Notes: a model not told the origin generated them from the sequence alone. A DNA stretch of 64,000 nt from Caldimonas thermodepolymerans (GCF_015476235.1 NZ_CP064338.1:372001-436000); one strand, 5' to 3'; shown: positions 6,574 to 16,388, numbered from the stretch's first letter. Numbers and translations are program-made.

Positions 6574-9320
6574 GCTCCGAACACGCAGCGCCACAGCGCC
6601 AGCACGGCGGCGCGCTGCGCGGCCATCGCGTCCGGGTCGAACACGGTGCTCTGTTCGTCCAGCCGGGCCTTGTGCTGCGCGCGGCGCAGCTCGCGGTAGG
6701 CGTCGGCGGCGGCATCGCCGACCCGGTCGGGCAGCAGGCCGGCGGCCTGGGCGCGCTGCAGCAGCGCGATGTTGCCCACGTTGTCGTGCAGCTCGGGGTG
6801 GGTGGGGCCGTGCGCCAGCACCAGGTACTGCACCGCGAACTCCACGTCCATCATGCCGCCCGGGCTGTGCTTGACGTCGAAGCGTCCGTCGCGCACCGGG
6901 TGGGCGTCGCGCACCTTCTCGCGCATCGCGCGGATCTCGGTCTTCAGCGCCTCGGGGTCGCGCGGGCTGGCGATCACCATGCGCCGCACCGCCTCGAAGC
7001 GCGGCGCGATGTCGGGTGCGCCGGCGCAGAAGCGCGCCCGCGTGATGGCCTGGTGCTCCCAGGTCCAGGCGGTGTTGCTGCCGCGGCCGGCCTGGTAGGC
7101 CTCGAAGGCCTGCAGCGAGGTGACCAGCAGCCCGGAGTTGCCGTTCGGGCGCAGCGCGGTGTCGATCTCGAACAGCTCGCCGGCGCTGGTGCGCAGCGTC
7201 AGCCAGGTGATCAGCTTGCGCGCGAAGGCGGCGTAGACCTCGGGGGCGCGTTCGTCGTCGTCGTCGAACAGGAACACCACGTCCAGGTCGCTGCCGTAGC
7301 CCAGCTCCTTGCCGCCCAGCTTGCCGTAGGCGATCACCGCGAAGCGCGGCTGCTCGCGGTGGCGCTGCTTGAGGTGCTGCCAGGCCCAGCGCATCGAGCA
7401 CTCGATGGTCGCGTCGACCAGCAGCGACAGGTCGTCGGCCACCTGCTCGACGGTGATGTGGCCCTCGACGTCGCGCACCAGGGTGCGGAACACCTCGGCG
7501 TGGTAGGCGCGGCGCAGCGTGTCCAGCAGGGACTCCTCGTCGGCCTGGCCGGAGCGCGCCCAGGCCTCGTGGCGCTGCTCCAGGTCACGCACGAACTCGT
7601 CCGGCTCGAAGCGGGTGTAGATCAGCCGCGGGTCGGCCAGCTCGTCGATCACGCCCGGGTGGCGCATCAGGTAGCGCATCGGCCAGCGCGCCAGCCCCAG
7701 CAGCCGCAGCAGCCGCTGGTGCACTTCCTGGCGTTCGACCAGCAGCGCGATGTAGCTCTCGCGGCGCAGCAGCGGCTCGGCCCAGTCGACGAAGCGCATC
7801 GCGGCCTCCATCGGACAGTCGCCCTGCTGCACCGCCTGCGCCGAGCGCAGGATCAGCTTGCCCAGGCGCTGCTTGGTCTCCTCGCGCAGGGCCTGCACGC
7901 GCGGGTGGTCGATCCATGGCCGCACGCGCTGCGCCAGCTCGGCCGGCAGCCGTTCCAGGAAGGTCTCGCTGTCCAGCGGCGCGGGCGGGGTGCCGCACGA
8001 GCCCTTGCAGCAGCCGTTGCCGGACGGGCGGCCGTCGTGCAGCAGCGCGTCGAACTCGGTGGCGACGAACTCGCGGACCTGGCACAGCCGGTCCAGCAGC
8101 TCGCAGGCCTCGGCGTTGCAGACGAAGCCCATGCTGCGCGCGATCCAGGCCAGGTCGCCGTCGCCGGTGGGCAGCTGGTGGGTCTGCTGGTCGTCGAGGT
8201 ACTGGATGCGGTGCTCGATGCGGCGCAGGAAGATGTAGGCCTCGGCCAGCTTCTGCGCGGTCTCGGCCTGGATCACCCCGACCGCGGTCAGGCGCTCCAG
8301 CGCCCTGAGCGTCGAGCGGGTGCGGATCTCGGGGTACTGGCCGCCGCGCACCACCTGCAGCAGCTGCACGATGAACTCGATCTCGCGGATGCCGCCGCGC
8401 GAGAGCTTGACGTCGTTGGCGCGCTCGGGGCGGCCGGCGGCGCGGCGCTGCGCCTCGTCGCGGATCTTGCGGTGCAGGCTGCGCAGGCCCTCGAACACGC
8501 CGTAGTCGAGGTAGCGGCGGAACACGAAGGGCACCACCACGTCGCGCAGCTGGTTGGCGCGGCCGGACAGCACCGAGGCGCGCGGCGCGACCACGCGGCT
8601 CTTGAGCCAGGCAAAGCGCTCCCATTCGCGGCCCTGCACGAGGAAGTATTCCTCCAGCATCGCCAGGCTCACCACCGGCGGGCCGGAGTTGCCGTTGGGA
8701 CGCAGCGCCAGGTCGACGCGGAACACGAAGCCGTCCTCGGTGGTGTCGCCGATCAGCGCGTAGAGGCTGCGCGCGACCTGCGAGAAGTACTCGTGCGCGC
8801 TGACGCGCCCGGTGCCGTCGGGCCGGCCCCGGGTCTGGCCGTCTTCCTCGTAGACGTAGACCAGGTCGATGTCGGAAGACACGTTGAGCTCGCGCCCGCC
8901 GAGCTTGCCCATGCCGACCACCCAGAAGTCGATGCGCTCGCCCGCTTCGTTGAGCGGCGGCCCGAAGCGCGCGTCCTGCTCGGCGCAGGCGGCAGCGAGC
9001 GCGCGGTCCAGCGTGACCTCGGCCAGCTCGGTCATCGCGCGCGCGACGTCGCTCATCGGGCAGGCCTGCTCGATGTCCAGCACCGCCAGGCGCTCCAGCG
9101 CCAGCTGGCGCGCCACGCGCAGCGCCGAGGGCAGCGGGTGGCCGCGCTCGAGCAGGGTGTCGATCAGGGCCGAGAGGCGGTCACGGTCCGGGAGCCCGGG
9201 GGGCAGCAGCGGCAGCTCGGCCCCGTAGCGGCGCCGGATGCGCTGGACGAAACGGGAGTGCTCGGCGGCGGCCGGCAGGACGGCGGAGCCCTCGGCGGGC
9301 GGTCGTTCGGTGAAACCCAT
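6570..9320 (-). CDS. glnE: Bifunctional glutamine synthetase adenylyltransferase/adenylyl-removing enzyme
   Basis: 916 aa, close to the usual length. GlnE adds AMP to, or removes it from, glutamine synthetase under control of the PII protein. Both halves contain the nucleotidyltransferase signature: GMGKLGGRELNVSSDIDLVY in the N-terminal (deadenylylating) half and AYGKLGGKELGYGSDLDVVF in the C-terminal (adenylylating) half, each with the two catalytic Asp. The ATG at 9320 is 84 bp from the divergent yhdP start, so the two genes share a promoter region. The rhombosortase gene downstream is coupled by overlap, an unrelated function riding on this transcript. Confidence 0.96.
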   Translation of the reverse strand: MGFTERPPAEGSAVLPAAAEHSRFVQRIRRRYGAELPLLPPGLPDRDRLSALIDTLLERGHPLPSALRVARQLALERLAVLDIEQACPMSDVARAMTELAEVTLDRALAAACAEQDARFGPPLNEAGERIDFWVVGMGKLGGRELNVSSDIDLVYVYEEDGQTRGRPDGTGRVSAHEYFSQVARSLYALIGDTTEDGFVFRVDLALRPNGNSGPPVVSLAMLEEYFLVQGREWERFAWLKSRVVAPRASVLSGRANQLRDVVVPFVFRRYLDYGVFEGLRSLHRKIRDEAQRRAAGRPERANDVKLSRGGIREIEFIVQLLQVVRGGQYPEIRTRSTLRALERLTAVGVIQAETAQKLAEAYIFLRRIEHRIQYLDDQQTHQLPTGDGDLAWIARSMGFVCNAEACELLDRLCQVREFVATEFDALLHDGRPSGNGCCKGSCGTPPAPLDSETFLERLPAELAQRVRPWIDHPRVQALREETKQRLGKLILRSAQAVQQGDCPMEAAMRFVDWAEPLLRRESYIALLVERQEVHQRLLRLLGLARWPMRYLMRHPGVIDELADPRLIYTRFEPDEFVRDLEQRHEAWARSGQADEESLLDTLRRAYHAEVFRTLVRDVEGHITVEQVADDLSLLVDATIECSMRWAWQHLKQRHREQPRFAVIAYGKLGGKELGYGSDLDVVFLFDDDDERAPEVYAAFARKLITWLTLRTSAGELFEIDTALRPNGNSGLLVTSLQAFEAYQAGRGSNTAWTWEHQAITRARFCAGAPDIAPRFEAVRRMVIASPRDPEALKTEIRAMREKVRDAHPVRDGRFDVKHSPGGMMDVEFAVQYLVLAHGPTHPELHDNVGNIALLQRAQAAGLLPDRVGDAAADAYRELRRAQHKARLDEQSTVFDPDAMAAQRAAVLALWRCVFGA

Positions 9321-9336
9321 GGTGCTGCTCGGGGTC

Positions 9337-9347
9337 TATGCTAGATT
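9337..9347 (+). promoter_or_regulatory. Candidate extended -10 promoter for yhdP
   Basis: TATGCTAGATT offers an extended -10 (TG-C-TAGATT, 9339-9347), 58 bp before the yhdP start codon and in the 84-bp gap shared with the divergent glnE. No clear -35 is visible, as expected for an extended -10 type. Tentative. Confidence 0.3.
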
Positions 9348-9404
9348 GCCCGCGTCCTGGCCGGGGCGTGCGTCGGGCAACCCCCTGGCCGTTGCCGAGT
9401 CTTC

Positions 9405-12400
9405 ATGTCTGCGTTTCCCTCCCCGAGTCCCCTGGCGCCCGCCTGGCGCGTGCTGCGCACCGTGCTCAAGGCGGCTGCCGGCGTGGTGCTGTTCGCGTGG
9501 ATGCTCATCCTGGCGGCGTGGTTGACGCTCCACTGGCTGATTCTGCCGCGAATCGACCAATGGCGTCCGCAGATCGAAAGATCGGCCTCGCAGGCAATAG
9601 GGCAGTCGGTGCGCATCGGGCAGATCCAGGTCCGGTCGCACGGCTGGATCCCGACCCTGGAACTGCGCGACGTGGTCGTCGAGGACGCGGCCGGCCGCGA
9701 GGCGTTGCGGCTGGCGCGCGTGCACGCGGCGCTGTCGGCTGCCTCGGTGCTGCACTTCGAGCTGCGCCTGCGCCAGCTGCTGCTGGAAGCGCCGACGCTG
9801 GAGGTGCGCCGCGACGCGCAGGGTCGGCTGCACGTCGCCGGGCTGGAGCTGCGCGATGACGGCGGCGGCGACGGCGCGCTCGCGGACTGGCTGTTCCGCC
9901 AGGACGAGCTGGCGGTGCTGGACGGCACGCTGCGCTGGGTCGACGAGCAGCGCCAGGCCCCGCCGCTGGCCCTGCACGACGTCGACCTGGTGCTGCGCAA
10001 CGGTTCGTCGATCGGCACGCGCCGGCACGAGATCCGGCTCGACGCGACGCCGCCGCCCGGCTGGGGCGAGCGCTTCTCGCTGCGCGGCCGCTACACCCAT
10101 GCGCTGCTGGGCCGGCCGGGCGACTGGCGGCACTGGAGCGGGACCACCCACGCCGACCTGCCGCACGCCGACCTGCAGACCCTGCGCCGCTACGTCGACC
10201 TGCCGTTCGAGCTGGGCGCGGGCGACGGCGCGCTGCGCCTGTGGCTGGACCTGCGCGACGGCCAGTGGCGTTCCGCCACCGCCGACCTCGCGCTGCGCGC
10301 CGTGCATGTGCGGCTGGCCCCGCAGCTGCCGCCGCTGGCGCTGGAGCAGCTGCAGGGCCGGGTGCAGGCGCGGCGCGACGGCGCCGACCACCGGGTCGAG
10401 GCGCAGGGGCTCGCCTTCCGCACCGGCGAGGGGCTGGACTGGCCGGCCGGCGACTGGAGCCTGCAATGGCGCGCCGGCGATGCCGGCGTGGCCGACGGCG
10501 AGTTCCGCGCCACGCAGCTGGACCTCGCGGTGCTGGCCCAGCTGGCGGAGCGCCTGCCGCTGGGCGACGCGCTGCGCGCGCGGCTGGCCGAACTGCAGCC
10601 TCGGGGCCGGGTGCAAGGGGTGCAGCTGCGCTGGGACGGTCCACCCGAGGCGCCCACCGGCTACCGGGCCCAGGGGCGGGTCGAGGGCCTGCACCTGGCC
10701 GCACAGCCGCGTCCGGACGACGCCGGGGAGGGCTGGATCGGCCGGCCGGGCCTGGACGGGGCGGCCATCGAGTTCAGCGCCAGCGACACCGGCGGCCAGG
10801 CGGCGCTGCGCATCGAGGCCGGGGCGTTGGCGTTTCCCGGCGTGTTCGACGAGGCGGCGATCCCGCTCGAGCGCCTCGAGGCGCGGCTGGACTGGGCCAT
10901 CCGCCCCGCCGCCGGCGGTGACGGCGCGCTGCCGGCGGTCGAGCTGCACGTGCGCGAGGCGCGCTTTGCCAATGCCGACGCGGAAGGTCGGCTGCAAGCC
11001 CGTTGGCGCACCGGCCCCGCGCCGGACGGGCACCTGCCCGGCGTGCTGGACCTCCAGGGACGACTGACGCGCGCCGACGCGACGCGCACCTGGCGCTACC
11101 TGCCCGCCTCGATCCCGGCCGACGTGCGCGACTACGTGCGCCGCGCGGTGATCGAGGGCCGCTCGCGCGACGTCGAGTTCGCGGTGCAGGGCGACCTGCG
11201 CCAGTTCCCCTTCGCCGATCCGCGGCAGGGCACGTTCCGCATCGCCTCGCGGGTCGAGGACGCGCGCTTCGCCTACGCGCCGCCGGACGACGGCGAGCCG
11301 GCCGGCTGGCCGGCGTTCACCGACGTGCACGGGCTGCTGGTGTTCGAGGGCACGGCCATGCACATCCGCGACGCGCGTGCGCGGCTGTACGGCTTCCAGC
11401 TGCAGCAGGTGCACGGCGGCATCGCCGACCTGTCGCACGATCCGCAGCTGGTGCTCGACGGGCAGGGCCAGGGGCCGCTGGCGGACGCGCTGCGCTTCGT
11501 GCGCGAGACGCCGATCGACGGCTGGACCCAGCACGCGCTGGCCCAGGCCAGCGGCAGCGGCGCGGCGCACCTGAAGCTCGGCGTGCGCATCCCGCTGGAC
11601 CACATGGACGCCGCGCGCGTCGACGGCGAGGTGACGCTGCAGGGCAACGAGGTGCAGATCACGCCCGACACCCCGCGCATGGCGCAGGCACGCGGCGTGG
11701 TGCGCTTCTCCGATCGCGGGTTCTCGATCCAGGGCGGCGCCGCGCGCGTGCTGGGCGGCATGGCGAGCTTCGAGGGCGGCACGCAGAAGGACGGGACCCT
11801 GCGCTTCAGCGGCCGCGGCGTCGCCACCGCCGAAGGCTTGCGCCAGGCGCGCGAGCTGGGCGTGGTGCCCTACCTGGGCGAGCACCTGCAGGGGCAGGCC
11901 GGCTACCGTGTCGGCCTGGACATCGTGCGCGGGCTGCCCGAGCTGACGATCCACAGCGACCTGGTGGGCCTGGCCATGGCGCTGCCCGCGCCACTGGCCA
12001 AGCCCGCCGAGGCCGCCTGGCCGCTGGCGGTGCGCACGATGCTGCGGCCTGCCGTCCCCGGCCAGCCGGCGCGCGACAGCATCGCGGTGCTGCTGTCCGA
12101 CGTGCTGGAGCTGCGCTACGAGCGCCTGCGCCAGGACGACGGCTGGCGCGTCGTGGCCGGCGCGGTCGGGATCGGCACCCCGGCGCCGGAGCCCGCGCCC
12201 GGCGGGATCGCGCGCGTGCGCGTGCCGCGGCTGGACGTGGACGCCTGGCGCGCGGTGGCCGCCTCCTTCGAGGGCAGCCTGGACGACGCCGCGGCGGCGG
12301 GGGCGCCGGGCGGCGGCTACCTGCCCGCGATGATCGCGTTGCAGGCCGACGAGGTGCAGGTCGACCACCGGCGCATCGACCGGGTGGTGGCCGGGCTGTC

Positions 12401-13487
12401 GCAGGTCGACGGGCTGTGGCGGCTGACGCTCGATGCCGAGCAGCTCAGCGGCTACCTCGAATACCGGCCGCCGCGCGGCTCGCGCGGCGGGGCCGGCGGG
12501 CGCGTCTATGCGCGGCTGTCGCGCCTGTCGCTGCCGGAAAGCGCCGCCGAGGACCTCGAGACGCTGCTCGACCAGGACCCCGAGACGGTGCCGGCGCTGG
12601 ACATCGTGGTCGACGACTTCCGCCTGCACGACATGCACCTCGGCCGCGTGGAGGTCGAGGCGAGCAACTGGCGCACCGGCGAGATCCGCGAATGGCGGCT
12701 GGACAAGTTCCACCTGACCAACGCCGATGCGCGGCTGGAGGCCACCGGCCACTGGCGCGGCGTGGCCGGCGACACCGGACGGCGCCGCGCGGTGATGGAC
12801 TTCGAGCTGGCCGTGGCCGACAGCGGCCGGCTGCTGCAGCGCCTGCAGTTCGGCGAGGTGACGCGCGGCGGCAAGGGCCGGCTGCAAGGCCAGGTCAGCT
12901 GGCTGGGCTCGCCGCTGGCGCTGGACCTGCCGACCCTGGAAGGCAACCTCAACGTCGACATCCACCAGGGCCAGTTCCTCAAGGCCGACCCCGGCATCGC
13001 CAAGCTGGCCGGCGTGCTCAGCCTGCAGGCGCTGCCGCGGCGGCTGACGCTGGACTTCCGCGACGTGTTCCAGGAGGGCTTTGCCTTCGACGCCTTCACG
13101 GGCGACGTGAAGATCCAGAACGGCGTGGCCTACACCAACAACCTGCGCCTGCGCGGCCTGACCGCCGCGGTGCTGATGGAAGGCCGCGCCGACATCGCGC
13201 GCGAGACGCAGGACCTGCGCGTCGTCGTGGTGCCCGAGATCAACGCCGGCACCGCCTCGCTGGCCTATGCCGCGATCAACCCGGCGGTGGGGCTGGGCAC
13301 CTTCCTCGCACAATGGTTCCTGCGCAAGCCGCTGATGGAGGCCGGCACGCGCGAGTTCCACGTCACCGGCCGCTGGGACGATCCCAAGGTGGAGCAGGTG
13401 CCGCACGCACCCGGGCGGGTGAGCGCGGCCGAGGCCGACGCCGGGGACGGGAGCGCGCCGCCGGCCCAGCCACAGGAGGTGCACTGA
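9405..13487 (+). CDS. yhdP: YhdP family AsmA-like protein
   Basis: 1360 aa, slightly longer than E. coli YhdP. One N-terminal membrane helix (about residues 17-42, rich in Val, Leu and Ala before LILPRI) anchors a very large periplasmic part made of repeated beta-rich AsmA/DUF3971-type segments, ending in the conserved C-terminal AsmA2-like region (about 1180-1320, with LQGQVSWLGSPLALDLPTLE and the FQEGFAFDAFTGDV stretch). YhdP, TamB and YdbH are thought to be bridge proteins carrying phospholipids between inner and outer membrane. The gene is followed by a nitrilase gene whose ATG overlaps its stop by one base. Confidence 0.92.
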   Translation: MSAFPSPSPLAPAWRVLRTVLKAAAGVVLFAWMLILAAWLTLHWLILPRIDQWRPQIERSASQAIGQSVRIGQIQVRSHGWIPTLELRDVVVEDAAGREALRLARVHAALSAASVLHFELRLRQLLLEAPTLEVRRDAQGRLHVAGLELRDDGGGDGALADWLFRQDELAVLDGTLRWVDEQRQAPPLALHDVDLVLRNGSSIGTRRHEIRLDATPPPGWGERFSLRGRYTHALLGRPGDWRHWSGTTHADLPHADLQTLRRYVDLPFELGAGDGALRLWLDLRDGQWRSATADLALRAVHVRLAPQLPPLALEQLQGRVQARRDGADHRVEAQGLAFRTGEGLDWPAGDWSLQWRAGDAGVADGEFRATQLDLAVLAQLAERLPLGDALRARLAELQPRGRVQGVQLRWDGPPEAPTGYRAQGRVEGLHLAAQPRPDDAGEGWIGRPGLDGAAIEFSASDTGGQAALRIEAGALAFPGVFDEAAIPLERLEARLDWAIRPAAGGDGALPAVELHVREARFANADAEGRLQARWRTGPAPDGHLPGVLDLQGRLTRADATRTWRYLPASIPADVRDYVRRAVIEGRSRDVEFAVQGDLRQFPFADPRQGTFRIASRVEDARFAYAPPDDGEPAGWPAFTDVHGLLVFEGTAMHIRDARARLYGFQLQQVHGGIADLSHDPQLVLDGQGQGPLADALRFVRETPIDGWTQHALAQASGSGAAHLKLGVRIPLDHMDAARVDGEVTLQGNEVQITPDTPRMAQARGVVRFSDRGFSIQGGAARVLGGMASFEGGTQKDGTLRFSGRGVATAEGLRQARELGVVPYLGEHLQGQAGYRVGLDIVRGLPELTIHSDLVGLAMALPAPLAKPAEAAWPLAVRTMLRPAVPGQPARDSIAVLLSDVLELRYERLRQDDGWRVVAGAVGIGTPAPEPAPGGIARVRVPRLDVDAWRAVAASFEGSLDDAAAAGAPGGGYLPAMIALQADEVQVDHRRIDRVVAGLSQVDGLWRLTLDAEQLSGYLEYRPPRGSRGGAGGRVYARLSRLSLPESAAEDLETLLDQDPETVPALDIVVDDFRLHDMHLGRVEVEASNWRTGEIREWRLDKFHLTNADARLEATGHWRGVAGDTGRRRAVMDFELAVADSGRLLQRLQFGEVTRGGKGRLQGQVSWLGSPLALDLPTLEGNLNVDIHQGQFLKADPGIAKLAGVLSLQALPRRLTLDFRDVFQEGFAFDAFTGDVKIQNGVAYTNNLRLRGLTAAVLMEGRADIARETQDLRVVVVPEINAGTASLAYAAINPAVGLGTFLAQWFLRKPLMEAGTREFHVTGRWDDPKVEQVPHAPGRVSAAEADAGDGSAPPAQPQEVH

Positions 13488-14335
13488 TGAAGATCGCTGC
13501 CGTACAGATGGTCACGTCGTGCTCGGTGCAGGGCAACCTGGAGCGCGCCGAATCGCTGATCGCCGAGGCCGCGGCCGCCGGGGCGCGGCTGGTCGCGTTG
13601 CCGGAGAACTTCGCCTTCATGGGGCGCGCCGACCATGACAAGCTGGCCCTGGCCGAGCCGCTGGACCAGGGACCGATCCAGGGCATGCTCAGCGGCGCGG
13701 CGCGCCGGCACCGCATCTGGCTGATCGGCGGCTCGATCCCGCTGGCCACCGACGACCCGCAGCGCGTGGGCAACACCACGCTGGTCTACGGCCCGCGCGG
13801 CGAGCGCATCGCGCGCTACGACAAGATCCACCTGTTCCGCTACGACGAGGCCCTGCCCGACGGCACGTCACGCAGCTATGACGAGGGCGTGGTGCTGTGC
13901 GCGGGCGCGCAGCCGGCGGCCTTCCACGTGCGCGACGAGGACACGCCGCCCGAGACGCCGGGCTGGCGCGTCGGCCTGAGCATCTGCTACGACCTGCGCT
14001 TCCCCGAGCTGTACCGGGCGCTGATGCAGCCGCCCTGCGACCTGATCGCGGTGCCGTCGGCGTTCACCTACACCACCGGCCGCGCGCACTGGGAGCTGCT
14101 GCTGCGCGCCCGCGCGGTCGAGAACCAGTGCTACGTGATGGCCCCGGCGCAGGGCGGCGTGCACGAGAACGGCCGCCGCACCTGGGGCCACACGATGATC
14201 GTCGACCCGTGGGGCGAGGTGCTGCAGGTGCTGCCCGAAGGCGAGGGCGTGGTCTGCGCAGAGCTGGACGCGCAGCGCCTGGCGACGGTGCGCCGCACGC
14301 TGCCGGCGCTGGCGCACCGGCGCCTCGGGGCGTGA
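13487..14335 (+). CDS. Carbon-nitrogen hydrolase, Nit/omega-amidase type
   Basis: 282 aa nitrilase-superfamily enzyme with the full Glu-Lys-Cys triad: Glu40 (ALPENFAF), Lys113 (YDKIHLFRYDEALP) and Cys167 (LSICYDLRFPE). The R-FPELYR sequence after the cysteine and the HWELLLRARAVENQCY segment match the Nit1/Nit2 branch, which hydrolyses deaminated glutathione or omega-amides of keto acids; the substrate here is not certain. The start codon overlaps the yhdP stop (TGATG), so the pair is co-translated. This yhdP-nitrilase order is common in Burkholderiales. Confidence 0.92.
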   Translation: MKIAAVQMVTSCSVQGNLERAESLIAEAAAAGARLVALPENFAFMGRADHDKLALAEPLDQGPIQGMLSGAARRHRIWLIGGSIPLATDDPQRVGNTTLVYGPRGERIARYDKIHLFRYDEALPDGTSRSYDEGVVLCAGAQPAAFHVRDEDTPPETPGWRVGLSICYDLRFPELYRALMQPPCDLIAVPSAFTYTTGRAHWELLLRARAVENQCYVMAPAQGGVHENGRRTWGHTMIVDPWGEVLQVLPEGEGVVCAELDAQRLATVRRTLPALAHRRLGA

Positions 14336-14351
14336 TCGCGCCCGTGCGCCG

Positions 14352-14741
14352 TCAGCGGCGGCCCAGCAGGTAGCCGATCGCGAAGCCGGCCAGCGCGGCC
14401 AGGCCCGCCACCTTCCACGGCTCCTCGTGCACGTAGTCGTTGGTGGCGCTGGCGGTGTAGCGCACGCGCCGGGTGATGCCATGGCTGGCTTCCGCGACCG
14501 CTTCGCCGGCGCGGTGCAGCGAGGCCTGCAGGCGGTCCTTCAGGACGCGCAGCTCCGGCACCTGGGCCACCGCAGGACTGGACACCAGCTCGCTGACGTC
14601 GGCTTCCAGGTCGGCCCATTCGCGCTGCAGCAGCGCCGCGGTGTCGTCGGCCGGCGGGCGGGGATAGCGGCGCGGGGGGCGGCGCACCGTGCCTTCGGTC
14701 TGCAGCGGCTGGGAGGCTTCTTTCTGGGTGTCGGTGGGCAT
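14352..14741 (-). CDS. DUF883 (ElaB/YqjD/YgaM-like) membrane-anchored protein
   Basis: 129 aa. A hydrophilic, charged N-terminal part and an amphipathic helical middle (about residues 35-95) end in a C-terminal anchor with the family signature YVHEEPWKVAGLAALAGFAIG followed by YLLGRR. E. coli YqjD and ElaB are inner-membrane proteins of this type that bind ribosomes in stationary phase. The ATG at 14741 was preferred to an upstream in-frame ATG because GAGGAG stands just before it. The gene belongs to a run of stress-type genes on this strand. Confidence 0.85.
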   Translation of the reverse strand: MPTDTQKEASQPLQTEGTVRRPPRRYPRPPADDTAALLQREWADLEADVSELVSSPAVAQVPELRVLKDRLQASLHRAGEAVAEASHGITRRVRYTASATNDYVHEEPWKVAGLAALAGFAIGYLLGRR

Positions 14742-14825
14742 GGCAGGCTCCTCGTGTCGCAGGGATGGAATGGGACGCAGCAGGGTCAGGATACCGCCGC
14801 ACCCGGGCATGCACCATGCCCGCCG

Positions 14826-15281
14826 TCAAGGATGACGGCCGCGGTGCAGCGTGGCACGCAGGGCATCGAGCGCCTGGGCGACCTGGTCGAACTCATTGGA
14901 CTTGTCGAAGAAATGATGGGCCCCCAGGGCCAGGCAACGCTCGCGCACCGGCCGCGTGCTGGTGTTGGTCAGCACCATGGTCAGCGGCCGCTGCGGCGCG
15001 TGCAGCAACGCGCGCAGCACGCCGAAGCCGGTGCCTTCGCGCAGTTGCAGGTCCACCACCACGGCATCGAAACGCTGCTGCGCGAGCGCGGCGAGCGCCT
15101 GCGGCTCGCTCTCGACCTCGGCCGTGACCGCGAAGCCCTCGCAGGAGGCGACCAGGTCCAGCAGGCGCTCGCGGATCAGGGCCGAATCCTCGACCAGCAG
15201 CACGCGCAGCGGCGCCGCGGGCTGCCCTGGGGCGTCCTGCAGCGGCAGCGGTGCATCGGAGGTGAGGAGGGGCGCAGGCAT
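14826..15281 (-). CDS. Stand-alone response regulator receiver protein
   Basis: 151 aa with a single CheY-like receiver domain after a proline-rich N-terminal stretch of about 24 residues. The acidic pair VEDSA, the phospho-acceptor Asp in AVVVDLQLREGTG, the Thr/Ser of TMVLTNTS and the Lys of FFDKS are all present, so it should be phosphorylatable. There is no output domain. It lies near a NarL-type regulator and a NarL-family kinase (16812-18314) and may take phosphate from that kinase or act as a phosphate sink; this is inferred from proximity only. Confidence 0.85.
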   Translation of the reverse strand: MPAPLLTSDAPLPLQDAPGQPAAPLRVLLVEDSALIRERLLDLVASCEGFAVTAEVESEPQALAALAQQRFDAVVVDLQLREGTGFGVLRALLHAPQRPLTMVLTNTSTRPVRERCLALGAHHFFDKSNEFDQVAQALDALRATLHRGRHP

Positions 15282-15435
15282 CGCGGGGCTGACTCGTGAA
15301 GCAAGGCAGCCGCCGTCGTGCGGTGTCCCACGCGGGACGGGCGTTCCGGCAAGGCCTTCGCCCGGCTGCTGTGCCCAGACTATGACCGCGACAGGGTCTT
15401 GTCTGTCAGCCGAACCCCGACGAGGGCCGGGGGAT

Positions 15436-16074
15436 TCACTGGATCAGGCCGTTCTTCACGGCGTAGTAGGTCAGTTCGGCGTTGCTGCCGAGCTTGAGCT
15501 TGTCCAGCAGGCGGCTGCGGTAGGTGCTCACGGTCTTGACGCTGATGAACAGCTCGTCGGCGATCTGCGTCACCGACATGCCGCTGGCCAGCTTGCACAG
15601 CACCTGGAACTCGCGCTCGGACAGGTCCTGGTGCGCGGGGCCGGCGCCGGGCTGGTCGAGCCGGCTGGCGACCAGGTCGGCCGCGGTGGCGCTCAGGTAG
15701 CGGCGCCCCTGCAGCACCACGCGGATCGCGCGCAGGATCTCGTCGACGTCCGAGTCCTTCTTGAGGTAACCGTTGGCGCCCGCGCGCAGCAGGTTGATCG
15801 CGTACTGCTCCTCGGGGAAGGCGCTGACGATCAGCACCGGGATGTCGCCCAGGTGGTTGCGGATCAGGCGCAGCGTGTCCACCCCGGTGCGGTCGGGCAG
15901 CGAGATGTCCAGCAGCACCAGGTCCCAGCGGCCTTCGCGCAGCAGCGCGAGGGCTTCGGCGCTGGTGGCGGCCTCGCCGGCCACGCACAGGTCGGGTTCC
16001 GCGTCGATCAGTTGCTTGAGTCCGGCGCGCACGATCTGGTGATCGTCGGCCAGCAGGATGCGTTTGCGGTCCAT
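15436..16074 (-). CDS. NarL/FixJ-family response regulator
   Basis: 212 aa: receiver domain (residues 1-120) with acidic pair LADDH, phospho-acceptor Asp in LVLLDISLPDRTG and Lys in GYLKKDSD, then a LuxR-type helix-turn-helix (LSEREFQVLCKLASG, then VTQIADELFISVKTVSTYRSR). It should bind DNA as a phosphorylated dimer. The ATG at 16074 follows directly on an in-frame GTG (16077), which could also serve. The likely partner is the HisKA_3-type kinase encoded divergently at 16812-18314, with two small stress genes in between. Confidence 0.9.
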   Translation of the reverse strand: MDRKRILLADDHQIVRAGLKQLIDAEPDLCVAGEAATSAEALALLREGRWDLVLLDISLPDRTGVDTLRLIRNHLGDIPVLIVSAFPEEQYAINLLRAGANGYLKKDSDVDEILRAIRVVLQGRRYLSATAADLVASRLDQPGAGPAHQDLSEREFQVLCKLASGMSVTQIADELFISVKTVSTYRSRLLDKLKLGSNAELTYYAVKNGLIQ

Positions 16075-16181
16075 CACGAGGCACTCAGGAAGACACCGGG
16101 CCAGTCTGGCACGGCGACCGGCGTGGCGTCAAAGCCCGGCCACTGCCTCGTCGGGCAGGACGCGTGCCCGCAGCCCACGAC

Positions 16182-16214
16182 GAAAAGGAAGGCCGCGCGA
16201 TGCGGGGCCTTCCT
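16182..16214 (-). terminator. Rho-independent terminator of the entericidin gene
   Basis: Read on the minus strand, AGGAAGGCC (16214-16206) pairs with GGCCTTCCT (16194-16186), followed by TTTTCG. It lies 22 bp beyond the stop of the small lipoprotein gene. Confidence 0.75.
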
Positions 16215-16235
16215 CCGGGTGGCGCTCACGCGCGC

Positions 16236-16388
16236 TTACATCTTCTTCTTGGTGTCCTGCGAGGCGTCCTGCAGTTTTTCCCCGCCGCGCTCGACATCCT
16301 TGCCGACACCTTCGATGGTGTTGCAGGCGCCCAGCGCGAACATCGCGGCCAGGGCCGCCGACAACAGGGGGATCCAACGGTGCTTCAT
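16236..16388 (-). CDS. Entericidin A/B family small lipoprotein
   Basis: 50 aa. A signal peptide (MKHRWIPLLSAALAAMFALG) ends in a lipobox LGAC with Cys22, followed by the entericidin core NTIEGVGKDVERGGEKLQDA. Mature entericidins are tiny outer-membrane lipoproteins made under stress and at stationary phase; EcnB of E. coli is bacteriolytic and EcnA its antidote, but most single-copy homologues have no known toxicity. A good Shine-Dalgarno (AAGGAG) stands 8 bases before the ATG. Own terminator downstream. No second entericidin is present nearby. Confidence 0.9.
   Translation of the reverse strand: MKHRWIPLLSAALAAMFALGACNTIEGVGKDVERGGEKLQDASQDTKKKM

Noticed and set aside
9336-13484. A 1382-codon open frame antisense to yhdP
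   Set aside because: It mirrors the codon periodicity of the GC-rich yhdP gene, has a composition dominated by Arg, Gln, Ala, Gly and His, and shows no domain. The plus-strand YhdP product is clearly the real protein.
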